Shown in pieces: positions 35,901 through 47,900 of a stretch of DNA of 64,000 bases. Made by a program: the position numbers and the translations under genes. The DNA comes from Leguminivora glycinivorella. Lineage: Eukaryota > Arthropoda > Insecta > Lepidoptera > Tortricidae. The notes beneath the pieces were generated by a model. It was given only the letters and a program-made list of their open reading frames with translations, was not told the DNA's origin and ran no database searches. Location: positions 11,975,545 to 12,039,544 of the forward strand of contig NC_062994.1 of assembly GCF_023078275.1 (NCBI RefSeq). Direction: 5' to 3'. Numbering within the stretch: position 1 is the first letter of the stretch; every line of letters begins with the position of its first letter.

Positions 35901-38900
35901 TAGTAAACGATTTTTTCCGAAGATATCGGAATTTCATCCCTTAGGAGCCGAGCGTAGCAAAAAACGACGGACAAGTTGTACAATGTCGATATAGGTACCT
36001 ATGGGTTTTTAAAATTCATATCACCATGCAAAGCTACTTGCTTCCATCTAAAAGTGCAGCTTTTTTTTCATTACGAGTATGACTATATATAAAGTAACCG
36101 TGACGTCACTCAATTCGATTTCATATTAATTCCATATTAGCAAGACGTTGAAATTCGTTTTGACAGTTCTTAAAAAGAAGCTGATGAAATGAGCCTATTT
36201 CAGGTCACCTAAGAAATCTTATTTTTTATAAGTTGTACCTCATTTTACAGATTCTTAGTCACACGCTCGAAATGTTTCAAAACACGTAGATAAGTATCTG
36301 TTTTCAATAGTATGAGCAGTGATAGACTGACAGTGCTTGAAAATGAGGACCTGTGACTTAGGTTCTCTGAAATATGTCGCGTGAGTCACAAAAGATAAAT
36401 AATAAACATTAGATTATTATTAATAATTGTCTGCAGACTTTGCGGACAATGAGAACTGCAAGATGAAGACATTTAGTCAGCTTTCGGAAGGAGAGATCGA
36501 GTTTGTGAAGGAGGTTCTATCATTTGCAGGTCAGTTTAATTTTCATAATACCAAAGAAGATGGATCAGTTATATAGAGTTACTGTCCAAATAAAACTGTG
36601 TAGTCACAGTGTATGACTGCCATCTCTCGACACAGGATTAAAGCATTTGAACCTTCGTTCTGACTGGGCATTTTCGTAAAAAAAGTTTTTTTTTTTAATA
36701 GGTAAATTTGGTTTTTCCTACTCAGAATCACGAGCCCTTTCGATCCTACTATGTAAAAAAAGCGTCCCAAATTTAATTTTTCCACTTCGCTACCATTTTT
36801 AGGGTTCCGTAGTCAACTAGGAACCCTTATAGTTTCGCCATGTCTGTCCGTCCGTCCGTCCGTCCGTCCGTCCGTCCGTCCGTCCGTCCGTCCGTCCGTC
36901 CGTCCGTCCGTCCGTCCGCGGATAATCTCAGTAACCGTTAGCACTAGAAAGCTGAAATTTGGTACCAATATGTATATCAATCACGCCAACAAAGTGCAAA
37001 AATAAAAAATGGAAAAAAATGTTTTATTAGGGTACCCCCCCTACATGTAAAGTGGGGGCTGATATTTTTTTTCATTCCAACCCCAACGTGTGATATATTG
37101 TTGGATAGGTATTTAAAAATGAATAAGGGTTTACTAAGATCGTTTTTTGATAATATTAATATTTTCGGAAATAATCGCTCCTAAAGGAAAAAAAAGTGCG
37201 TCCCCCCCCCCTCTAACTTTTGAACCATATGTTTAAAAAATATGAAAAAAATCACAAAAGTAGAACTTTATAAGGACTTTCTAGTAAAATTGTTTTGAAC
37301 TTGATAGGTTCAGTAGTTTTTGAGAAAAATACGGAAAACTACGGAACCCTACACTGAGCGTGGCCCGACACGCTCTTGGCCAGTTTTTTTAAACACTTTG
37401 TATAGCGGTTGCAAAGTGATTCTGAGTAGGAAAACCGTAATATTTACCTACCTTAGAAAAAAACAATTTTTATGATTGTTCTCGCGAAAATGCCCCACTT
37501 GTAGGGGGTTAGAAATAAGGGACAAAAAGTAGCTTGTGTCACTATCTCCATTTAAAAAATCAAGTCAATTCCTCGCTCCGTTTTGCCGTGAAAGACGGAC
37601 AAACAAAGAGACACACACACTTTCCCATTTATAACATTAAATATGGATTACAGGAACCATATCGGTGCGAGACATGTTCATGCCGAAATACCGCATTTTG
37701 TTGTGGAAACTGGATCGAATCGTGAAGAGAGCGCGACACACTTGTGAACTCACTTACACCGTCGTTGAGAAAGACAGGTTAGTTATACAACCTGGGCCTA
37801 AATAACTTGAAAGATTCTAACAGTCTTTTTCTACTCGTCGACTTTAATCTGTCAATTAGGACACCACAGACTAAACTACTAACTAAGTGCTGACTTTTCA
37901 GTGTTGGATAGTCTTTGACACTTAGTCAACTATAATATTTCATTACACTTCACTTAAGTTAACTGAAAAAAATTCAAAAATAAAACTTCATACAAGTTCT
38001 ATACTAATTTGCGATACCGGGAAATTTTTCTGCATCTTTTTTTTTAACTATCGCGTTATCGACCAATCACAGACGGTTATTACAAATAAATAAATAAATA
38101 TTATAGGACATTCTTACACAGATTGACTGACGCCCACGGTAAGCTCAAGAAGGCTTGTGTTGTGGGTACTCAGACAACGATATATATAAATATATAAATA
38201 CTTATATACATAGAAAACATCCATGACTCGGGAACAAATATCTGTGCTCATCACACAAATAAATTACAAACAATTGGTTGCCAAGTAATTCGATGTTGAT
38301 ACAACGGTGAACGACGCCATTAACATTAATTTTAACTTGAATTATGATATTTTTCGTCCATTGATGATGAAGATAATGACTCATAGAAAAATTATTGTAT
38401 ACAATAGTGATATAGTCAAGCTTTCCACTCTCGTACCGTACTATTAGGCCACTCAGCAAGCTTCGTGGCCTAAAAACGGTACTCGACTGAAAAGCTTTGT
38501 ATTATATCACGATTGTATAAAATAAAATACTAATTCCTCACCACATTTAGAGACTATAATGTCATTCATTATGAGATTATCCGGATTTGGCTCAGAGTCA
38601 GAGATAATTAAATGTTTCTCTAAAACTGTTTTTAACCCCCGACGCAAAAACGAAGGGGTGTTATAAGTTTGACGTGTCTGTCTGTCTGTCTGTCTGTCTA
38701 TCTGTCTGTCTGTCTGTCTTTTTGTCTGTGTGTGTGTCTGTCTGTGGCATCGTAGCTCCCGAACGGATGAACCGATTTTGATTTAGTTTTTTTTGTCTGA
38801 ATGCTGAGTTAGTCGGGAGTGTTCTTAGCCATGTTTCATGAAAAACGGTCCACTATGTCGCGGTCGGGAGTTTTTTCAAAATTTTAATTTTGTGGTTATA

Positions 38901-41900
38901 CCATAGAAATATAAGAAGATCATACCATTCCATACATTAAAATGTGACCGTCTATGAACGCGCATACACTACACCACACATAGATGGCGCCACAAAAAAA
39001 ATGTCTTGTAGCTTTTCTTATATTTAATCTATGGTTTTACATAACTCAGGCAATAACGCATTTAGACGAATTTACACCACTCTGTTACTGTATTCTATTC
39101 TAGTCTTGGCATGTTAATTAAATGATATTAGAAAGAGTTACTTATAAAAAAACCTAAGCTTTATTTTTTGGTTATGATTTATCTAATGCATGCCAAAAGT
39201 TTTATAAAATCTAAAAAAATATTTTCTCCAAAAATGACAAAAGGGCATTTCTCAGAGCGTTTAATTTTTTTTGATTTCGGTGGCAACATTTTTACGTGAA
39301 TCCTGTAAGAGTCACATGAAATTTTGTCAATTAAAATAGAAGTCGCGGATTTCTACCAGAAACTCACGCTACGCTTACGGGGTTCGCCACTTCTATTTGC
39401 CACCGAAATCAAAAAAGTTGAAACGCTCTGAGAAATGCCCAAAAGTCATAATTATGATATTTTTTGCTTGTTAAAATCTTTCGGGTTATTCAGGCCCACG
39501 GTGTATAGTGTTAAAATATTTTTAAAGTAGGTACAAAATTTGGAGCAGAAATACTTTTTCTTCTTGGACGTATCGTTTCACCTTATTTTATTATTTCAGA
39601 AGTATAACATGGATTAAACGCCAAAAATCTGCCAGTGCCATTTCTACATCAGCGTAAGTATTTTCTACATTTTCTTTTTGCCAGTAATTATTTCATCAAC
39701 TTTTTTAGAAGAAATGTTGATCTAACATTGAGATCTGGGGCCCGTTTCTCGAAAGGTATTACAAGTGCGCGAACTGTCAAATCGTATGGGTTTCCATGGA
39801 AACACACTTGTGTTACAAGACTTGTACCTTTCGAGAAATGGGCCCCAGAGCTGCAGAAAATGTACCTACCAGAAATGTTCATATTTCGATAAAATCAAGT
39901 TTTCTATATAAAAATGCGATAAACCATTTAAAAACACATGTCTATGTTTACCAAATACATGGTGAAACACTAAAACAGTTATTGTCGGTCAATACCGGTA
40001 TCTGTTTACCGACAATACCGGTATTACTTTATTGACCGACAATACCGGTAATCGGTATCAGTTTTTTTTTAATATTTTTTTTTACTAGCCTGGTGTAGTG
40101 TCCCACTGCTGGGCAAACCACTCAACCCTGTGACGTGTGTAATCCTGCCAGCGTGGATAGAATGCGACCAAGTCATTTTTTTTGCAATGCATTAAATAAT
40201 AATCCAACTTTTTCAGAGACACCGAATCTTCACCGCTCCCACCGTTGGAACTGCTCACAAACATCACAGAGGACTTCTTCAAAGAGACCGTTAAAGATTT
40301 AACGCATTTCGCGGACGACGCCACCATTGCCAGTTGGACTTTCTGTCAGCTTACCGGGGAACAGATACTGTTTGTCAAGAATATTAGACAATTGGCAGGT
40401 ATGTTACGGCTCAGCCACGACATTGGTCTAAGCGCGACAGCAGTGATCAGCAGCCATATATTGGAGCGAGACACAGCGATGAGACTCTTCATTCGCACGT
40501 ATGGTTGCCGCTAACCGCTCTCGCGCTTAGACCAATGTCGTGGCTGGGTCGTTAGGGCATTTTTGCGACAAGTATCACAAGAAAATTTTTCTAAGGTAGG
40601 TAAATTTTATGTTTTTCTAAGGTAGAATTAATGAAATGCCAGAGGACGTAAGACTAAAGTATCTGAATGTTTCCATGCGTTTTAATACATGATAAAAAAT
40701 GTATTAAAACGCATTTGTTACAATCTTACGTCTTAAGCCATGTTATACTAAGAATCCTAACTAGTATTATATAAATTTAAAAGTGGAAAATGTCTGCCTT
40801 GGGTGAGACTTGAACTCACGGCCTCTGGATAGATACTCCAGCGCTCTGCCAACTGAGCCACCAAGACCTCAACCAAGCCAGCGAAATTTTCCACTACTAA
40901 GGTCAATGGGACCCGTAGCGACATCTACCGTAAGAGTGTTAAACTTCTTAAACGGCAACCGGAGTTCCAAGTCATATTGGAAATTCACCAGTTACGATGC
41001 GCTAACCATGCTAAATTTTAACTTCTGATTAGCAGAAACGTCTGCAATCGATGCCGTTAGGCTTAGAATAAATTTAAAAGTGGAAAATGTCTGCCTTGGG
41101 TGAGACTTGAACTCACGGCCTCTGGAGTTCAAGTCTCCACTTCCAAGGCAGACATTTTCCACTTTTAAATTTATTCTAAGCCTAACGGCATCGATTGCAG
41201 ACGTTTCTGCTAATCAGAAGTTAAAATTTAGTATTATATATTTAGATATAATAGATATTAACTGAAATAAAATGTCATATACCTACGTGTCGGGCCACGC
41301 TCAGTGTAGGGTTCCGTAGTTTTTCGTATTTTTCTCAAAAACTACTGAACCTATCAAGTTCAAAACAATTTTCCTAGAAAGTCTTTATAAAGTTCTACTT
41401 TTGTGATTTTTTAAACATATGGTTCAAAAGTTAGAGGGGGGGGGGGACGCACTTTTTTTTCCTTTAGGAGTGATTATTTCCGAAAATATTAATATTATCA
41501 AAAAATGATCTTAGTAAACTCTTATTAATTTTTAAATACCTATCCAACAATATGTCACACGTTGGGGTTGGAATGAAAAAAAAATCAGCCCCCACTTTAC
41601 ATGTATGGGAGGTACCCTAATAAAACATATTTTTCCATTTTTTATTTTTGTACTTTGTTGGCGTGATTGATATACATATTGGTACCAAATTTCAGCTTTC
41701 TAGTGCTAACGGTTACTGAGATTATCCGCGGACGGACGGACGGATGGACGGACAGACAGACATGGCGAAACTATGAGGGTTCCTAGTTGACTACGGAACC
41801 CTAAAAATGACCAAGGCCTCCAAGTGTCCAAAGCTGGATACGAACCAGCGTCCTCCGTTATCGAAAACCACCATGCCTGATGCCTGTTTTAGTCGTAAGA

Positions 41901-44900
41901 GGTCGGTTTAATATTCGCAAGCACATCGCAGGTGTCAGGGTTTCGAATCCCAGTCTAAAGTTTTTTTTTATAAGAGTTTTATAATGCAACGTAAACAGAA
42001 ACCACCGCGCGTAGTAAAAATATGAGCGATAAGCGCTCCTCAATGAGCCCGGTACTAGTAACCCGCCTTACCCCGCGCGCGCGCAGCCCGCTCGTTCGCC
42101 CGCGCCAGGCCTTTATAAGCCACCGCGCGGCCGGCGCTCGCTCAGTTGGTCTCGCGCAGCGATCCGATCACATTGACATGGGACGGAGTAGCTGACTTGA
42201 CGAGCTAAGCATCGCGACCGCCCGGTATTGCTTCCGTAGCACGGTACGTGCCGGTCAGCCGCGAGGTATTTTTCTAAGTGCTAGGACGTACACTTTGTAC
42301 TTAGGTGTAGTTGCGCTGAGCGATACTTCCGTAGCACGGGATATCTGTTTGGCATTGCACTACGTTTCGTATGCATATTAGTATAAGAACCGTAAGTTGT
42401 AATATGTTATAGTTTTAGTTGTAAATGCTAAGTTTAGCTTGTCGCTTAATTGTTAAAGTAAAATTATTAGTTAAACTCTGTTGCTTTGTTTTTGCGCATG
42501 TTTGATTTTCGAAACGCTTAGCTTTGTTAAAGTTATACTTGCACTGTATTATTATATTCTCCTGTAAACTTTTTTAGTTAGTTTTCTCATTTGTTAACAT
42601 TGTTTAATGTTAATATTTGCACAATAATAATTTACGCTTGTTGCTTATTGTTTAGCTTTCTTATTTCTCACTTTTGGTACTAGCTTGCCGTACTGTTTTG
42701 TTAATATTTACTGTGACGCATTCAACTCATTGCTTTTAGTTTTTTCCATTTCTTAGTTTTAGCTAACGCTTGCCTTACTGTTTGTGTAATATTTACTGTC
42801 GTTCGGTTTTCTTGACAATAAACGTCTTTAAATCTGCCGTGGTGGTTTCTATATTCGAACCTGCATTATAATCTGGCGCCCAGCCGTGGAGGCCAAACGG
42901 TATAACTTAAGACCTAGGACTGTTGAGAAATCCATCAAGACGAAGGTCGTCAAGGACGTCAAGCTAGAGATGTCAACCGGCACGTCTCCGACGGAGACTT
43001 CACAAATAATGAGTCTAACGACAGAACAGTTCAGGGAACTTCTACAAGCGGTTGGTAGCAGTAGCAAAAAGAAAACATTACTTAGCAAATGTCCCGCAAG
43101 ATTCAATGGCACTCGAAGCCCTACAGCAGTGGAAGCGTTCATATCAGGCGTTTCTACCTTTATGCAAGTTGAAGAGTTAGAAGATAGCGCAATCCTCGAG
43201 GGGCTACCCTTGATATTACAAGACGATGCTGCAGTTTGGTGGCAAGGTGTTAAGCATGAGATAGATACTTGGAAGGAGTTTGAAAATCGCTTACGACACG
43301 CTTACGCACCAAAGAAGCCTACCTATGCAATCCTACAGGATATCATTGAGATTAAGCAAGACAAGAATACTCCAACAGAGATTTTTATACAAAAGAAGCG
43401 AGCACTTATTGCACAGTTACCATCACCTCGGTTCACAGAGCAACTCGAGATAGATATGGTTTTTGGACAATTACGTTTTGAGATCAGGGATAAAATAAAC
43501 AGAGACACAATAACTACTTTTAAAGAGTTATCTGAAAAGGCCAGACATGTTGAACGCAGTTTAAGTGAAAAAGCGGCGAAGATGGACAAACCAGTAGCCA
43601 GTCACAACACAAAATTGAAGTCACGCTGTAATTACTGTAGAATACCAGGTCACACAGCTGACGTTTGCAGAAAGCTATTACGAAGGAACGAACAGGCTAC
43701 TGAGAAACCAGAAGCAAAGCCTAGTCAATCAACGACGTCGTCGATTACTCCTTTGGACCCTGCAAAGCCAAAATTCAAGTGTTACGGTTGTGGTGAGCCA
43801 GGCGTTGTCCGAAGTCGGTGTCCGAAGTGCAATACTGAGAAAGTTAAGTTAGAGGAAATCTGCTCAATTAACTTATCCGGAACACACCGAAGGCCTACAG
43901 TTCCTATCAAGATTGATAACATAGAATCAATTGGCTATGTTGACACATGTGCGAAATCCAGTGTCTGCTCATATCAGTTGTATCGAAGACTTACAGACGA
44001 GGGATACAAGTTTAAGCAAGAAAGGAGATATATAACCCTCGCAGATGGTGTACCGAAGATGCAAGACGTTCACACCATCACTGTTCCTATATGTGTGTAT
44101 GGTAAAGCCGTACCCACTTTACTGGTTGTACTACCAGGACCCAGTAATACGAAAACTTACCTAGGGGTTGACTATATAACCGACTCTCTGATGGTTGTGA
44201 ACATTCCCCAGCTCACATGTCGATTTTTAGATGAGCCATCCAAAGTTTTCGACTTGATGATGGAAGATATAGGAGAAACTCTTATTAGCCAAGTAGTATC
44301 TGAAGTTTCGTTGCCAGAACTACTCTCTCCAACTTTATCACTTCCAGAGAAGTGTACGACTCCGAAGAAGTCTACATCAACGACTGAAATGAGTCTTGAG
44401 CGTCCATATGGACCGTCCTTCAGTATTGGGTTGACTGTTTCCCCAAAGATGGCCGTTAAGCGACAGCTTGAGCCACAACTAGCTGATGAAGCCCCTTCTA
44501 CCTCTGTTCAAAGCATGAGTTCTAGCCAGCTACCACCTGAAGAGATTCTTAAGAATTATGGACCTCTAATACCAATTGAACTGCGCACTCCACCTAAACG
44601 TCAACGTAACATTCTGCTCGATGGATACTCTCCTATCATAGATGTCTTGAAGCGTGATGCGATGAGAGCTATTGACGAAGATGACATAGAGTTATCGCCT
44701 GTTTCCAGAAACCTTTTTGGAACTCCGAGCACAGATATTGCCTCTATTGACGTAGCTGAACGAGTTCTCAGTCTCGAGGAGGATCAGCAGTTGAACGAGT
44801 TGATAAGTCAACACGAAGACATTTTTATTCCAAACGGAAAACCAACGACGCATACAGAGCATGTCATCGACACTGGAAGTCATAGACCCATCTCTGTACC

Positions 44901-47900
44901 ACCGTATCGCTTACCGCCAGCAAAAACTGAAATTTTGAGAGCGGAAGTCAGCAAAATGCTTGAAGAAGGGATAATCAAGCCATGCCAGTCACCATGGTCC
45001 GCACCTGTTGTTATGGTTCCTAAGAAGGATGGAGGAACTAGAGTTTGCGTTGATTATAGACAATTAAACGCTATCACAACACCTGACGTGTATCCCTTGC
45101 CTCGTATTGATGACCTTTTGCACAACGCTAAACGAACGCCTTTCATGTCTACCATAGACTTGCGTGCTGGCTATTGGCAAATCAAAGTTAAAGACGAAGA
45201 TCAAGCTAAAACTAGCTTTGTCACGCCATTTGGCATGTATTTGTTTCTCCGTATGCCATTTGGACTCCGGAACGCCCCAGCCACATTTCAGAGGCTTATG
45301 GATGGTTTCCGTATATCACTGAGTCATATAAAACTCTTAGTTTATCTCGACGATCTTATTATCATGTCAACATCGTTTGAGCAACATTTAAAAGATCTTC
45401 AAGATGTATTCGCTCGTTTAAAGGAGTACAACTTAACAGCGAATAGAGAAAAGTGCAACTTCTGCGTCGCAAAGATAAAGTATCTTGGCCACTATATTAC
45501 AGCGGATGGACTGGAACTCGATTCAGACAAGATCAGTTCTATTTTAAAGATGCCCGCGCCTTCTAACCTTAAACACTTACTGTCTTTTATACAAACCTGC
45601 TCTTGGTACCGAAGATTCGTGCCAAACTTCGCTAAAGTTGCTGAGCCTCTCACACGTTTGACAAAGAAGAACACAGAGTGGACTTGGACAAGCGAACAGC
45701 AGACTGCGTTTGAGACTTTAAAGAAACTTCTTGTTTCAGCTCCCGTTTTGGCACAGGCTGATGATTCTAAGCCTTATATAATCAAATCAGATGCCAGCAG
45801 CTATGCCATCGGTGCAGTTTTAGTGCAGGGGGAGGGAGAACAAGAGCATCCCGTGGAATACGCTAGTCGGTTGTTAAATCAGGCAGAGCGCAACTACTCG
45901 ACTACTGAACGAGAAGCTTTGAGCGTCGTTTGGGCAGTAAACAAATTCCGTGGATATATAGAAGGTACGAAGATTACGATCATGACTGATCATCAAGCTT
46001 TGAGATGGCTTATGACGCTAAAATCTCCAACCGGTAGATTAGCCAGATGGGCTCTACAGTTGCAGCCATTCGACTTAACTATAAAATATATACCAGGTCG
46101 GACTAATGTTGTTGCTGATATGTTGTCACGTCCTAACTGTGATATGGACAACAAAGAGAGTTGTGGAATATGTAGCGTTGTAGTAGATGCACCTACGAAA
46201 AGTCCAAAAGAGATAAGAGAGAAACAGTTGAAAGATGAAGATATAAAGAAAATTATTACAGCTTTAGAAGGAAGCTCAGTAGAAGATGCAAGATACTGGA
46301 GTCATAAAGGATATATCATGAACAACGGTATATTGTACAGATATAACCCCGACAGTGACGCTGAAAATAGTCAGCTTGTTGTTCCAGTACAAGAGCAGAA
46401 AGATGTTATCTCTGTTTACCATGACGAGCCTACAGCAGGACACTACGGAGCAGAGAAAACCTATAATCGTATCAGTATGAGATACTTTTGGAAAGGCATG
46501 AGAAAGGACATCGAAAATTACGTCCGCAACTGCATACCGTGCCAAAGATATAAGCCTTCTAACATGAAGCCAGCTGGACTACTCCAGACCACAGCTATGA
46601 ACAAGAGGTTTGAAGTAATTGCCTTTGATTTGTTTGGCCCGTTACCGACATCATCTGATGGCAAATCGTGGATTTTGATAGTCGAAGACTTGTGTACTCG
46701 TTGGGTTGAACTATTTGCACTAGAGAGTGCAACAGCGGAAGCTTGCGCAATGGCACTTATCAACGAGATCTTCTTGCGCTATGGAATGCCAAGAAGGATG
46801 ATTAGTGACAACGGTACCCAATTTGTCAGCGCTGTAATGCAACAAGTAACGTATGTCCTCAAGATTAAGCATGCGTTTACTCCCGTGTACCACCCTGAAA
46901 CGAATCCTGTTGAAAGGAAAAACAGAGATCTGAAGACGCAATTAGCCATACTCGTAGGTGACAATCATCGTATCTGGTCTGAGCAGCTACCGAGTATTCG
47001 TTTCGCAATGAACACTGCGACAGGTTCAACCACTGGCCACTCACCTGCTTATCTAACCTTTGGTCGTGAGTTGAGAACCCTTGATGACAATGAGCATGAT
47101 CTAAGAGAGATTATACTGTCAGAAAACTTCATACCGGAAATAACACCGAAGTTACTAACTCTAGCTGAAACATTGAAACGAGTAAGAGAAGTTCAAGAAA
47201 TGAAGGAAGAGAAGAGAAAAGAATACGTCGACAAGAGTAGAAGAAATTGTCCAAATTATAAGCCTGGAGATCGAGTGATGGTAGAAACTCATGCCGTCAG
47301 TAAAACCGCTCAAGGATTTAGTGCAAAGTTCGCACCTCGAAGAGATGGTCCATATACGATCCTCAGCAGCCATGGACCAAGTTCCTTCCATATTGCCGAC
47401 CCTAGCCATCCTGACTGTAGTATTGGATTGTATCACGCCTCAGCATTGCGCCCATACCAATGCGATAAAGATAGCCCACTGCCATTACCTGCTATACCAA
47501 TCCGCAAAAGAGGTCGTCCTCCAAAGAAACCTGCAGCCAAGGAAGCACCCCAATGCACTTCGCGCCCGCGTGGTCGTCAACGTCAACCCCGTCAACAAGA
47601 TAATCTGGCTTCCTCGCCGAGACGTCTTCGGAGCCAGAGGGGGAGATTATAATGCAACGTAAACAGAAACCACCGCGCGTAGTAAAAATATGAGCGATAA
47701 GCGCTCCTCAATGAGCCCGGTACTAGTAACCCGCCTTACCCCGCGCGCGCGCAGCCCGCTCGTTCGCCCGCGCCAGGCCTTTATAAGCCACCGCGCGGCC
47801 GGCGCTCGCTCAGTTGGTCTCGCGCAGCGATCCGATCACATTGACATGGGACGGAGTAGCTGACTTGACGAGCTAAGCATCGCGACCGCCCGGTATTGCT

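Noticed and set aside
36842..36918. Regular short repeats that might suggest a CRISPR-like array
   Set aside because: It is a 4-bp microsatellite without spacers, inside M4.
47291..47662. 123-aa ORF overlapping the gypsy C-terminus
   Set aside because: Shadow frame of the gag-pol ORF; no env-like signal peptide or membrane segment.
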